From Burkholderia sp. SRS-46 (GTDB lineage Bacteria; Pseudomonadota; Gammaproteobacteria; Burkholderiales; Burkholderiaceae): a stretch of DNA of 64,000 bases. The first letter of the stretch is position 1, and the number at the start of each line of letters is the position of its first letter. Under the pieces are notes generated by a model that searched no databases, had not been told where the DNA came from, and saw only the letters and a program-made list of their open reading frames with translations. Shown in pieces: positions 8,324 through 17,053 of the stretch. The DNA lies in contig NZ_PTXL01000001.1 of assembly GCF_004343775.1 (NCBI RefSeq), positions 1,178,001-1,242,000 of the forward strand, in the 5' to 3' direction. The translations under genes and the position numbers were made by a program.

Positions 8324-9243
8324 GCGGCGCGATGTACCGCCATCTGCTCGTGACGGTCGAGTGCGCGCCCGGCGGCATCGACGCGGTGGGCCATGCGCTC
8401 GAACTGGCCCGCGCGATCGGCGCGCGCATCACCTTCGTGCTGGCCGGCGCCGCGCCGGGCCCGTATTTACCCGGAGCGCAGGCGGCGGAGCAGAGTGCGA
8501 AAGTGGAAGCGGCCGCCCGCGCGCAGGGGGTGTCGCATGCGATTGCGTCGGAGGACGACGCCACGCCGGACGAACTGGCCGGCCGCTACGGCTGCGACCT
8601 GATCTGCGTGGCCGCGCTGCCGGGCAGCACCGATGCGGCGGCAGGCACGCAGCGCCGCGACCTGCTCGCCGGGAGCGCCGTGCCGGTGCTGGTGTGCGCG
8701 GCGTCGCGGCCGGCGGCGGCGCGCGTGATCGCCCGCTGCGTCGACGCGCATCGCGCGGTCGCCGCGCTGCTGCATGCGCTGATGCGATCAGGCGCCGCGG
8801 CGGGCGAACCGGTGCAGCGCGCGGCCGCCGTGCGGCGCGTGCTCGCGGATCTCGCCGGCCGGCAACGGCCGGATCGCGGCGACGCCACGGAGGCGATGCT
8901 GTTCGCGATGCTGCGCGCGCGCACCGAGTGCGTCGCCGCAGAGCTGGACGAACTGGCGCGCCAGCAGCGGCGCGACGCGCAGGCGCTCGATGCGCTGGCG
9001 GACATGGTGGAGGATGCAGCGCCGCCTGCCGGGTTCGCTGCGTTCGAGGCGGCGCTCGCGCGCTATGCGCGCGGCGTCTTCGAACAGATGGGGCGAAAGG
9101 AGGGCGTGATCTTCCCGGCCGCGCGGCGCTACCTGAGCGACGCCGACTGGGCGGCCCTCGATGCGGGCTTGCCCGCCGATACGAACCCCAACGCGAACAC
9201 AAACACGAACGAAACCGACGATGCGCGACGCGCATCCGACTGA
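8320..9243 (+). CDS. UspA-like protein fused to a hemerythrin-like helical domain
   Basis: 307 residues from GTG 8320 (303 from ATG 8332). The first ~125 residues have the universal stress protein fold pattern (YRHLLVTVECAPGG, then AHALELARAIGARITFVLA, ending DLLAGSAVPVLVC). The remainder is helical and ends with the hemerythrin-like signature EQMGRKEGVIFPAARRYLSDADWAAL. Most of the His ligands expected for a di-iron HHE site are absent (the usual H in the last helices is Arg), so it may not bind iron as a true hemerythrin does. It precedes a quinone oxidoreductase by 18 bases; a redox or stress role in that operon is an inference. Confidence 0.65.
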   Translation: MSGAMYRHLLVTVECAPGGIDAVGHALELARAIGARITFVLAGAAPGPYLPGAQAAEQSAKVEAAARAQGVSHAIASEDDATPDELAGRYGCDLICVAALPGSTDAAAGTQRRDLLAGSAVPVLVCAASRPAAARVIARCVDAHRAVAALLHALMRSGAAAGEPVQRAAAVRRVLADLAGRQRPDRGDATEAMLFAMLRARTECVAAELDELARQQRRDAQALDALADMVEDAAPPAGFAAFEAALARYARGVFEQMGRKEGVIFPAARRYLSDADWAALDAGLPADTNPNANTNTNETDDARRASD

Positions 9244-9261
9244 TCAATCACGGAGACAGAC

Positions 9262-10242
9262 ATGGCACATGCAGTGCGATTTCACGAGACGGGCGGCCCG
9301 GAAGTGCTGCGCCGGGAAACCGTCGAGGTGGGCGAGCCGGGGCCGGGCCAGGTGCGGGTGAAGCACGCCGCGGTCGGGCTGAATTTCGCCGACACCTATT
9401 TCCGCAGCGGCCTCTATCCGGTGCCGCTGCCGTCCGGCATCGGCGTCGAGGCGGCGGGCGTGGTCGAGGCTGTCGGCGCGGGCGTGTCCCATCTCGCGGT
9501 CGGCGATCGCGTGACCTATACGGGCTTCCTCGACACGCTCGGTGCCTACTGCACCGAGCGCCTGGTGCCGGCCGCGCCGCTGATCCGGCTGCCGGACGCG
9601 ATCGCCTGCGACACGGCGGCCGCGATGACCATGCGCGGCCTCACCGCCGCGTACCTGCTGCGCCGCATCCATGCGTTCAATGCCGGCGACACCATCCTGC
9701 TGCACGCGGCGGCGGGCGGCGTCGGCCTGATCGTGTCGCAATGGGCGAAGCGGCTCGGCCTGAACGTGATCGGCACGGTGTCGAGCGACGCGAAGGCGGA
9801 AGTCGCGCGGGCGCACGGCTGCGACCACGTCGTGGTCTACCGGAGGGAGGACATCGCGACGCGCGTGCGCGAACTGACGACCGGCCGGGGCGTCGACGTC
9901 GTGTTCGACAGCATCGGCAAGGACACTTTCGATGCGTCGCTGAACGCGCTGAAACGGCGTGGGCTGATGGTCTGCGTCGGCACCGCGTCGGGCCCGATTC
10001 CGCCGTTCAATCCGCAGCTGCTCGCGATGAAGGGCTCGCTCTACCTGACGCGCCCGGCGCTCGCCGACTACATCGTCGACCCGGCCGAGAAGGCGGAGCT
10101 GGCGGGCGAGCTGTTCGGCCACGTCGCGGCCGGCCGCATCCGGATCGAGATCAACCAGCGCTACGCGCTCGAGGACGCGGTGCGCGCGCATCGCGACCTG
10201 GAGAGCGGCCGGACCACGGGTTCGTCGGTCTTCGAGATCTGA
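9262..10242 (+). CDS. qor: NADPH:quinone oxidoreductase (zinc-free MDR family)
   Basis: 326 residues, the usual length for QOR. It shows the GroES-like N-terminal domain (VGLNFADTYFRSGLYPVPLPSGIGVEAAGVV) and the Rossmann domain with the nucleotide motif HAAAGGVGLIVSQWAKRLG. No structural or catalytic zinc-binding Cys/His set is present, as expected for the quinone reductase branch of medium-chain dehydrogenases/reductases. It reduces quinones or alpha,beta-unsaturated carbonyls with NADPH. It lies between the Usp-like protein and a TauD dioxygenase with tight spacing, so it is probably co-transcribed with the catabolic genes that follow. Confidence 0.9.
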   Translation: MAHAVRFHETGGPEVLRRETVEVGEPGPGQVRVKHAAVGLNFADTYFRSGLYPVPLPSGIGVEAAGVVEAVGAGVSHLAVGDRVTYTGFLDTLGAYCTERLVPAAPLIRLPDAIACDTAAAMTMRGLTAAYLLRRIHAFNAGDTILLHAAAGGVGLIVSQWAKRLGLNVIGTVSSDAKAEVARAHGCDHVVVYRREDIATRVRELTTGRGVDVVFDSIGKDTFDASLNALKRRGLMVCVGTASGPIPPFNPQLLAMKGSLYLTRPALADYIVDPAEKAELAGELFGHVAAGRIRIEINQRYALEDAVRAHRDLESGRTTGSSVFEI

Positions 10243-10252
10243 GGAGGCGGCC

Positions 10253-11101
10253 ATGCGAGTCGAACCGCTCACCTGCGCGATCGGCGCGGAACTGTCCGGC
10301 GTCAACCTCGCGCACGCCGTGCACGACGACGGCCTGTTCGCCGAGATCCGCGCGCTGCTGCTGCAACACCGCGTGCTGTTCCTGCGCGACCAGGACATCA
10401 CGCGCGCCGAGCACGTCGCGTTCGCGCGGCGCTTCGGCGAGCTGGAGGATCACCCGGTGGCCGGCAGCGATCCCGAGCATCCGGGCCTCGTGCGGATCTA
10501 CAAGTCGCCGGAGCAGCCGAACGACCGCTACGAGAACGCGTGGCACAGCGATGCGAGCTGGCGCGTGGCGCCGCCGTTCGGCTGCGTGCTGCGCTGCGTC
10601 GAGTGCCCGCCGGTCGGCGGCGACACGATGTGGGCGAACATGGTGCTCGCCTACGAGAACCTGCCCGCGCACGTGAAGCAGCAGATCGACGGGCTGCGCG
10701 CGCGGCACAGCATCGAGGCGAGCTTCGGCGCGGCGATGCCGATCGACAAGCGGCTCGCGCTGAAGGCGCAGTACCCGGACGCCGAGCACCCGGTGGTGCG
10801 CACGCACCCCGAGACGGGCGAGAAGGTGCTGTACGTGAATGCGTTCACGACGCACTTCACGAACTTCCATACGCCCGAGCGCGTGCGCTTCGGGCAGGAC
10901 GCGAACCCGGGCGCGGGCCAACTGCTGCAGTACCTCGTCAGCCAGGCTTACATCCCCGAATACCAGGTGCGCTGGCGCTGGCGGAAGAACAGCGTCGCGA
11001 TCTGGGACAACCGCAGCACCCAGCACTACGCGGTGATGGACTACCCGCCGTGCGTGCGCAAGATGGAACGCGCGGGGATCGTCGGCGACGTGCCGTTCTG
11101 A
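10253..11101 (+). CDS. TauD/TfdA-family 2-oxoglutarate-dependent dioxygenase
   Basis: 282 residues, start preceded by GAGGAGG. The Fe(II) facial triad is visible: HSD in NAWHSDASWR and the distal His in WDNRSTQHYAVMDY. The N-terminal IGAELSGVNLAHAV is the standard TauD entry. Family members hydroxylate taurine, 2,4-D, sulfonates, carnitine-like or other small acids using 2-oxoglutarate and O2. Eleven bases after qor and 89 bases before the BKACE gene, it is likely one step in a degradation route for a small amine, acid or ether. The substrate is not evident. Confidence 0.9.
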   Translation: MRVEPLTCAIGAELSGVNLAHAVHDDGLFAEIRALLLQHRVLFLRDQDITRAEHVAFARRFGELEDHPVAGSDPEHPGLVRIYKSPEQPNDRYENAWHSDASWRVAPPFGCVLRCVECPPVGGDTMWANMVLAYENLPAHVKQQIDGLRARHSIEASFGAAMPIDKRLALKAQYPDAEHPVVRTHPETGEKVLYVNAFTTHFTNFHTPERVRFGQDANPGAGQLLQYLVSQAYIPEYQVRWRWRKNSVAIWDNRSTQHYAVMDYPPCVRKMERAGIVGDVPF

Positions 11102-11190
11102 GCCCGCCGCGCATTCCGCGGCCGATACACGAAACGCGGCGCGACGCAGCGACGGCGCGACGCACACAACGATTCAATCTGGAGGACGAC

Positions 11191-12246
11191 ATGCAATTTC
11201 TCGACGATTCGCTGCACCCGGAAAACCAGGACAAGGTCGTGATCACGGTCGCGCCGTACGGCCCCGAATGGATGCCGGCCGATTTCCCCGAAGACATCCC
11301 GGTGACGATGGACGAGCACGTGCAGAAGGCCGTGGACTGCTACAACGCGGGCGCGACGGTGCTGCACCTGCACGTGCGCGAACCCGACGGCAAGGGCAGC
11401 AAGCGGCTGTCGAAGTTCAACGAGCTGCTCGGCCGGCTGCGCGACGCGGTGCCCGACATGATCCTGCAGGTCGGCGGCTCGATCTCGTTCGCGCCGGAAG
11501 GCGACGGCGCCGAGGCCAAGTGGCTGTCCGACGACACGCGCCACATGCTCGCCGAGCTGAGCCCGAAGCCCGACCAGGTGACGGTGGCGATCAACACGGT
11601 GCAGATGAACATCACCGAGTTGATGAACCGCCGCGACATCGCCGGCACGTCGCTGAACGAAGCCGCGTACTGGGAGGCGTATCGCGAGATGACCGTGCCG
11701 GCCGGCCCCGGCTGGGTCGAGGAGCACCTGCGCCGGCTGCAGGCGGCCGGCATCCAGCCGCATTTCCAGCTCACCGGCATGCATTCGCTGGAAACGCTCG
11801 AACGGATGATCCGCCGCGGCGTCTATCGCGGCCCGCTGAACGTCACGTGGGTCGGCATCGGCGGCGGCTTCGACGGCCCGAACCCGTACAACTTCATGGA
11901 GTTCGTGCGGCGCTGCCCGGACGGCGCGTGCATCACGCTCGAATCGCTGATGAAGAACGTGCTGCCGATCAACACGATCGCGATGGCGATGGGGCTGCAT
12001 CCGCGCTGCGGGATCGAGGACACGATCATCGACCAGAAGGGCAACCGGATGACGTCGGTGCAGCAGGTCGAGCAGTGCGCGCGGATCGCGCGCGAACTCG
12101 GCCGCGAGATCGCGACCGGCCGGGAAGCGAAGGCGATCTACCGGATCGGCGTGCAGTACGACGGCATCGACGAGACGCTCGCGCAGCTCGGCATGGCGCC
12201 GAACCGCCGGCCGGGCCAGGTGAACGTGCCGCTGCGCGCGGCCTGA
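11191..12246 (+). CDS. BKACE-family beta-keto acid cleavage enzyme (DUF849)
   Basis: 351 residues from ATG 11191, preceded by GGAGGA. The Zn-binding HLHVRE motif near residue 60, QVGGS in the next strand, and the VGIGGGFDG and LESLMKN segments place it in the DUF849/BKACE family, TIM-barrel enzymes that condense a beta-keto acid with acetyl-CoA to give acetoacetate and a CoA ester. Known members act on 3-keto-5-aminohexanoate, dehydrocarnitine or other beta-keto acids. With an upstream TauD dioxygenase and downstream MFS carrier, this suggests a carnitine- or beta-hydroxy-acid-like growth substrate, but the specificity residues cannot be assigned by eye. Confidence 0.88.
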   Translation: MQFLDDSLHPENQDKVVITVAPYGPEWMPADFPEDIPVTMDEHVQKAVDCYNAGATVLHLHVREPDGKGSKRLSKFNELLGRLRDAVPDMILQVGGSISFAPEGDGAEAKWLSDDTRHMLAELSPKPDQVTVAINTVQMNITELMNRRDIAGTSLNEAAYWEAYREMTVPAGPGWVEEHLRRLQAAGIQPHFQLTGMHSLETLERMIRRGVYRGPLNVTWVGIGGGFDGPNPYNFMEFVRRCPDGACITLESLMKNVLPINTIAMAMGLHPRCGIEDTIIDQKGNRMTSVQQVEQCARIARELGREIATGREAKAIYRIGVQYDGIDETLAQLGMAPNRRPGQVNVPLRAA

Positions 12247-12260
12247 CACGGCGCGCCCCC

Positions 12261-12287
12261 GGGCGGCGGCCGCAGCGGCCGCCGCCC
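12261..12287 (+). terminator. Perfect 13-bp GC hairpin after the BKACE gene
   Basis: GGGCGGCGGCCGC (12261-12273) is followed after one base by its exact complement (12275-12287). It starts 14 bases after the BKACE stop and 122 bases before the MFS start. Without a T tract it may be an mRNA 3'-end stabiliser, an attenuator or a rho-assisted stop that separates expression of enzyme and transporter. Confidence 0.5.
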
Positions 12288-12409
12288 GCCAGACCATTCT
12301 GGCGCGGCACCCACCCTTGCGCGCGGCGCAGGGCGGACTCCGGCGAACGGAGCGGGGCCGCGCAAGCCGTGCCGGCGCGCCGACGCGCGCGGCACCGGAG
12401 GAGACACGC

Positions 12410-13744
12410 ATGCTGATCCATCATGTCGAGCCGTCGATGCAGGACCTGGCCACGGCACGCGGCCGCGCGCCCGCGTACGCATGGCTCGTGTTCGGGCTGA
12501 CCGTCGGCCTGCTGCTGTCCGACTACATGTCGCGGCAGGTGCTCAACGCGGTGTTTCCGCTGCTCAAGCTCTCGTGGGGGCTCACCGACACGCAGCTCGG
12601 CTCGCTGTCGGGCATCGTCGCGCTGCTGGTCGGCGTGCTGACGTTTCCGCTGTCGGTGCTCGCCGACCGCTTCGGCCGCGTGCGCAGCATCGTGCTGATG
12701 GCCGCGCTGTGGAGCGTCGCGACGCTCGTCTGCGCGCTGTCGACGAACTACGCGGAAATGCTCGTCGCGCGCGGGTTCGTCGGGCTCGGCGAGGCCGCGT
12801 ACGGCAGCGTCGGGATTGCGCTGATCCTGAGCATCTTTCCGGTGCATCTGCGCGCCACGCTGACCGGCGCGTTCATGGCCGGCGGCGCATTCGGCTCGGT
12901 GTTCGGGATGGCGCTCGGCGGCGTGGTCGGCGCGCATCTCGGCTGGCGCTGGTCGTTCGGCGTGATGGCCGCGCTCGGGCTCGTGCTGCTGGTCGCGTAC
13001 CGCTGCGCGGTGACCGAGCGGCGGCTCGCCGCGTGCCGGCCGGAGCCGTGCCGGCGCGACCCGCATGCGCCGCGCGACGTGCGCGGCAACCTGCGCGCGC
13101 TGATGACGGGGCTGTTCGCATCGCGCTCGGTGATCTGCGCGTATGTCGGCAGCGGGCTGCACCTGTTCGTGCCGGGCGCGATGTTCGCGTGGCTGCCGAG
13201 CTACCTGAACCGCTACTACGCGATGGCGCCCGACCGCGCCGCCGTGCTCGCGGCGGGCTTCGTGCTGCTCGCCGGCATCGGGATGGTGGGCTGCGGGATC
13301 GTCACCGACCGGATCGGCAAGGCCGACGGCTCGCGCAAGTGGCTGACCGCGATCGCGTATTGCCTGCTCGCGTGCGGCAGCCTCGCGCTCGCGTTCCGGC
13401 TGCCGCCCGGGCCGCCGCAGCTCGCGCTGATCGGCGTCGGGATGCTGGTGGGCGCCGGCGCGTCCGGTGCATCGGGCGCGATGGTCGCGAACCTGACGCC
13501 GGCCGCGATCCACGCGTCGGCCTTCGCGACGCTCACGCTCGCGAACAACCTGCTCGGCATGGCGCCCGGGCCGCTCCTGACCGGCTGGGTCGCCGATCAC
13601 GTGGGGCTGGCCGCCGCGCTGCAATGGATTCCCGTCGTGCCGCTCGTGGCCGCGGCGACCTTCGCGATCGGGCGCGCGAGCTACGTGGCCGATCTCGCTC
13701 ACCTTGAGCTTGAACGCGCGCGGCCTGCGCCCGCGCATTCCTGA
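12410..13744 (+). CDS. MFS transporter (spinster/ACS-like)
   Basis: 444 residues from ATG 12410 after GGAGGAG. About 12 membrane spans; the MFS loop 2-3 motif is present as LADRFGRVRSIVLMAALWS and a second partial copy as VTDRIGKADGSRKW in the central half. The N-terminal LLLSDYMSRQVLNAVFPLLK segment is typical of spinster/ACS-type carriers of organic acids. It follows the BKACE gene and is followed by a small hydrolase with 20 bases between, so it is the likely uptake system of this catabolic operon. The transported compound is unknown. Confidence 0.87.
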   Translation: MLIHHVEPSMQDLATARGRAPAYAWLVFGLTVGLLLSDYMSRQVLNAVFPLLKLSWGLTDTQLGSLSGIVALLVGVLTFPLSVLADRFGRVRSIVLMAALWSVATLVCALSTNYAEMLVARGFVGLGEAAYGSVGIALILSIFPVHLRATLTGAFMAGGAFGSVFGMALGGVVGAHLGWRWSFGVMAALGLVLLVAYRCAVTERRLAACRPEPCRRDPHAPRDVRGNLRALMTGLFASRSVICAYVGSGLHLFVPGAMFAWLPSYLNRYYAMAPDRAAVLAAGFVLLAGIGMVGCGIVTDRIGKADGSRKWLTAIAYCLLACGSLALAFRLPPGPPQLALIGVGMLVGAGASGASGAMVANLTPAAIHASAFATLTLANNLLGMAPGPLLTGWVADHVGLAAALQWIPVVPLVAAATFAIGRASYVADLAHLELERARPAPAHS

Positions 13745-13764
13745 AACTTTTTTACGGAGGCTGC

Positions 13765-14340
13765 ATGCCCCAGGCGATTCCGCCCACCATCCTGATCGTG
13801 CCCGGCTTGCGCGATCACGTCGAAGACCACTGGCAGACGCACCTCGAACGGCACCTGCCGAACGCGCGCTCGGTCGCGCCGCTCGAACATGACAAGCTGA
13901 GCCGCGCCGCGCGGGTCGACGCGCTCGACGCGGCGCTCGCGAAGATCGACGGGCCGGTGATCCTCGTCGCGCACAGCGCGGGCGTGATGATCACCGTGCA
14001 CTGGGCGCGGCACGCAACCCGCGCGATTCACGGCGCGCTGCTTGCGGCGCCGGCGGATCTCGACGCGCCGATGCCCGACGGTTATCCGACCCTGAACACG
14101 TTGCAGGCAAACGGCTGGACGCCGGTGCCGACGCAGCGGCTGCCGTTTCCGAGCCTCGTCGCCGCGAGCCGCAACGATCCGCTCGCCCGCTTCGAACGCG
14201 TCGAGACGATGGCGGCGGGGTGGGGCAGCCGGTTCGTCGATCTGGGGGAGGTCGGGCACTTGAATCCGGCGTCGGGATATGGCGAGTGGCGAGAGGCGGA
14301 GCGGCTGATCGACGCGGTGTGCGCGATCGGCAACGATTGA
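13765..14340 (+). CDS. RBBP9/YdeN-type alpha/beta hydrolase
   Basis: 191 residues. The first strand and oxyanion region read ILIVPGLRDHVEDHWQTHL, the nucleophile elbow is AHSAGVM (G/A-H-S-x-G), an Asp lies in SRNDPLARF and the catalytic His in LGEVGHLNPASGYGEW. These features define the RBBP9/YdeN family (DUF1234-like serine hydrolases of about 190 residues). It follows the MFS gene by 20 bases and probably closes the operon. Physiological substrates for bacterial members are mostly unknown; an ester or lactone related to the transported compound is possible. Confidence 0.88.
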   Translation: MPQAIPPTILIVPGLRDHVEDHWQTHLERHLPNARSVAPLEHDKLSRAARVDALDAALAKIDGPVILVAHSAGVMITVHWARHATRAIHGALLAAPADLDAPMPDGYPTLNTLQANGWTPVPTQRLPFPSLVAASRNDPLARFERVETMAAGWGSRFVDLGEVGHLNPASGYGEWREAERLIDAVCAIGND

Positions 14341-14724
14341 ACCCATACGCCGCCGGCCGCCTCGCCGCAACGTCGAAGTCAAAGCCTGACATTCGCACCT
14401 CCGGCTGACCATTCCCGAGACACCTGCACCGCAGCATGCGACGCCGCCGGCGTCGCTGCGCCCATCCTGCCTCCCCGTCGCGCGGTCGCATCAAATCGGT
14501 TCCGGAATACATCCCCTTGATGTCTGACGTCTTAACACAAGGAGTCGCATCGGGACAAAGGCTTGCCGATCCTGCGCGCGGCGCAAATCACCGCGTGCCA
14601 GAAGGGTTCCTGTTAGGGAAACTCCCGCCCCGAGCTTCGCGGTTTTTTGTTGACCGACATCGTATAACACCGTCATGATTTCCTGAAAGAAAGGTCCCAT
14701 CCACCTGACCGCAAGAGAGGAGAC
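14341..14724. other. Intergenic region before the ABC importer operon
   Basis: 384 bases between the hydrolase stop and the binding-protein start. It must contain the end of the upstream operon and the promoter for the importer. A short run of T residues follows TTCGCGG near 14643, but no stable stem precedes it, so I do not call a terminator. No gene was found. Confidence 0.5.
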
Positions 14725-15891
14725 ATGAACTCATCCAGGATCGCGCGCCGCGTCCGCCGCATTGCGCTGGCGCTTGGCTTCACGCTGTCGGCCGCGGCGG
14801 CAGTCGCCGCGCCGGTGTCGATCAACGTCGTCGACGTCGCGGGCAACCTGCAGCTCACGCAGAAGGCGATCGAGGCGTTCAGGGAGAAGAACCCGAACCT
14901 CGTGTCGACCGTCACGTTCACGAACGCGCCCGCACCGCAGCTGCCGGGCAAGATCAAGGCGATGCAGGCCGCCGGCCGCTCCGACATCGACCTCGTGCTG
15001 ACCGGCACCGACGCGCTCGCGGCCGGCATCGAGCAGAACCTGTGGCTGAAGATCCTGCCGGACCACACCGGCGCGTTCCCCGGCGTGCTCGACAAATACG
15101 CGCCGGGCCCGCGCAAGATGCAGGAGCTCGCGCAGGGCTTCGGCCTCGAAGTCACGTACATGCCGGCCGGGCCATTGCTCGAATACAACCCCGCGAAGGT
15201 CGGCGATCCGCCGAAGACGCCCGAGCAACTGCTCGCGTGGTGCAAGGCGCATCCGAACAAGCTGATCTACGCGCGCCCGGCGAACTCCGGCCCCGGCCGC
15301 ACGTTCCTGATGGGGCTGCCGTACGTGCTCGGCGACAAGAATCCGCAGGATCCGATCAACGGCTGGGACAAGACCTGGGCGTTCCTCAAGGCATTGAACG
15401 ACTGTGTCCCGTACTACCCGGGCGGCACGTCGGCGGTGATGAAGGAGCTGGGCGAGGGCACCCGCGACATGACGGTGACGGTGACCGGCTGGGACCTGAA
15501 CCCGCGCGCGCTCGGCATCGTGCCGGCCGAGTTCCGGGTGCAGGCGTTCGACAACATGACGTGGGTGAACGACGCGCACTACATGGTGATCCCGAAGGGC
15601 GTGCCGAAGGAGAAGCTCGACGTGCTGTTCAAGCTGATGAGCTTCCTGCTCGAACCGGCGCAGCAGGCGATGACCTACGACGACGGCTACTTCTATCCGG
15701 GCCCGGCGGTGAAGGGCGTGACGCTCGAAATGGCGCCCGCGCACAGCCAGGAGGTGATCAGGAAGTTCGGCCGCCCCGAGTACGCGAAGCTGCTCGCCGA
15801 GCGTCCGCACGTGCAGCCGCTCAACGCGCAGGCGATGGTCGCCGCGTTCCAGAAGTGGGACCGCGAGATCGGCTCGCAGAAGTCGAAATAG
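14725..15891 (+). CDS. ABC transporter periplasmic solute-binding protein
   Basis: 388 residues with a Sec signal peptide of about 30 residues (basic RIARRVRRIA, then a hydrophobic core ending AAAAVAAPVS). The mature part begins with INVVDVAGNLQLTQKAIEAF and shows the SDIDLVLTGTDALA and LIYARPANSGPGR segments of type 2 extracellular binding proteins of the iron/spermidine/putrescine/aminoethylphosphonate cluster. It heads a four-gene set with one ATPase and two permeases in the order typical of PotABCD- and PhnSTUV-like systems. The ligand is likely a small cationic or zwitterionic compound, but this is inference. Confidence 0.87.
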   Translation: MNSSRIARRVRRIALALGFTLSAAAAVAAPVSINVVDVAGNLQLTQKAIEAFREKNPNLVSTVTFTNAPAPQLPGKIKAMQAAGRSDIDLVLTGTDALAAGIEQNLWLKILPDHTGAFPGVLDKYAPGPRKMQELAQGFGLEVTYMPAGPLLEYNPAKVGDPPKTPEQLLAWCKAHPNKLIYARPANSGPGRTFLMGLPYVLGDKNPQDPINGWDKTWAFLKALNDCVPYYPGGTSAVMKELGEGTRDMTVTVTGWDLNPRALGIVPAEFRVQAFDNMTWVNDAHYMVIPKGVPKEKLDVLFKLMSFLLEPAQQAMTYDDGYFYPGPAVKGVTLEMAPAHSQEVIRKFGRPEYAKLLAERPHVQPLNAQAMVAAFQKWDREIGSQKSK

Positions 15892-15973
15892 CGCACGGCA
15901 ACCGCATCGCAATCCCGCATGACCCGGCGGGCGCCCCGGCGCCCGCGCCATCGGAGGCAGTCAGGAACACGTG

Positions 15974-17053
15974 ATGAAGCACACTTTCGAACAGCTGCGC
16001 CTCGACGCGGTGTCCCGCAGCTTCACCAATGCGGAAGGCGCACAGCTCGCCGCGCTGCGCGGGCTCGATCTCGACATCCGGCGCGGCGAGTTCATCGCGC
16101 TGCTCGGCCCGTCCGGCTGCGGCAAGTCGACGGCGCTCAACTGCATCGCGGGCCTGCAGCCGCTCACGAGCGGCGGCATCTGGCTCGACGACGCGCGCAT
16201 CGACGTGCTGCCGCCCGAGCGTCGCGGCTTCGGGATGGTGTTCCAGAACTACGCGCTGTTCCCGCACATGTCGGTGCTCGACAACGTCGGCTTCGGCCTG
16301 AAGATGCGCGGCGTGTCGAAGCTGGAAACCGGCCGGCGCGCGAAGGCGGCGCTCGAGCTCGTGCAGCTCGTCGGCCATGAAGGCAAGCTGCCCGGCCAGT
16401 TGTCGGGCGGCCAGCAGCAGCGCGTCGCGATCGCGCGCGCGATCGTGATCGAGCCGCCGCTCGTGCTGATGGACGAGCCGCTGTCGAACCTCGACACCAA
16501 GCTGCGCATCGAGATGCGCGCGGAGATCCGCCGCATCCACACACAGCTCGAACGCGCGACGATCTACGTGACGCACGACCAGGACGAGGCGCTGTCGATG
16601 GCCGACCGGATCGTCGTGATGAAGGAGGGCGTGGTGCAGCAGGTCGCGTCGCCGAAGGAGGTGTACACGCGGCCGCGCAACCTGCACGTGGCGCGCTTCA
16701 TGGGCTATCGCAACGTGCTGCCGTTCACGCTCGAAGGCATGGCGGGCGAGCACGTGGCGCTCGCCGCGTCGGGCGTGCGGCTCACCGGCGTGCCGATGGC
16801 CGGCTTCGAGCGCAAGGACGTCGCGGTCGCGCTGCGCCCCGACGATTTCGAGCGGGCCGATGCCGCCGACGACAACGCGTTCGACGTCACCGTCGACGCG
16901 GTCGAGTACGGCGGCCGCGATTCGCTGCTGCTCGCGACCGCGCCGTTCGGCCGGATCTGGGCGCGCGTGGCCGGCGAGTTCGCCGACGGCGAGCGGCTGC
17001 GGCTGCGCGTCGCGCCGTCGCGCACGCTCGTCTACCCGGGAGAGGCGCCATGA
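15974..17053 (+). CDS. ABC transporter ATP-binding protein (PotA-like)
   Basis: 359 residues from ATG 15974; a GTG at 15971 is possible but too close to AGGA (15963-15966). Walker A GPSGCGKSTALN, Q-loop VFQNYALFPH, signature LSGGQQQRVAIARA, Walker B VLMDEPLSNLD and the H-loop VTHDQDEA are all intact. The C-terminal ~110 residues form a TOBE-type domain, as in PotA, MalK and FbpC. The stop overlaps the next start by ATGA, so translation with the permease is coupled. It powers uptake with the binding protein at 14725. Confidence 0.93.
   Translation: MKHTFEQLRLDAVSRSFTNAEGAQLAALRGLDLDIRRGEFIALLGPSGCGKSTALNCIAGLQPLTSGGIWLDDARIDVLPPERRGFGMVFQNYALFPHMSVLDNVGFGLKMRGVSKLETGRRAKAALELVQLVGHEGKLPGQLSGGQQQRVAIARAIVIEPPLVLMDEPLSNLDTKLRIEMRAEIRRIHTQLERATIYVTHDQDEALSMADRIVVMKEGVVQQVASPKEVYTRPRNLHVARFMGYRNVLPFTLEGMAGEHVALAASGVRLTGVPMAGFERKDVAVALRPDDFERADAADDNAFDVTVDAVEYGGRDSLLLATAPFGRIWARVAGEFADGERLRLRVAPSRTLVYPGEAP

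Noticed and set aside
14600..14660. Terminator before the ABC importer from a T run near 14644
   Set aside because: No stable stem directly precedes the T run.
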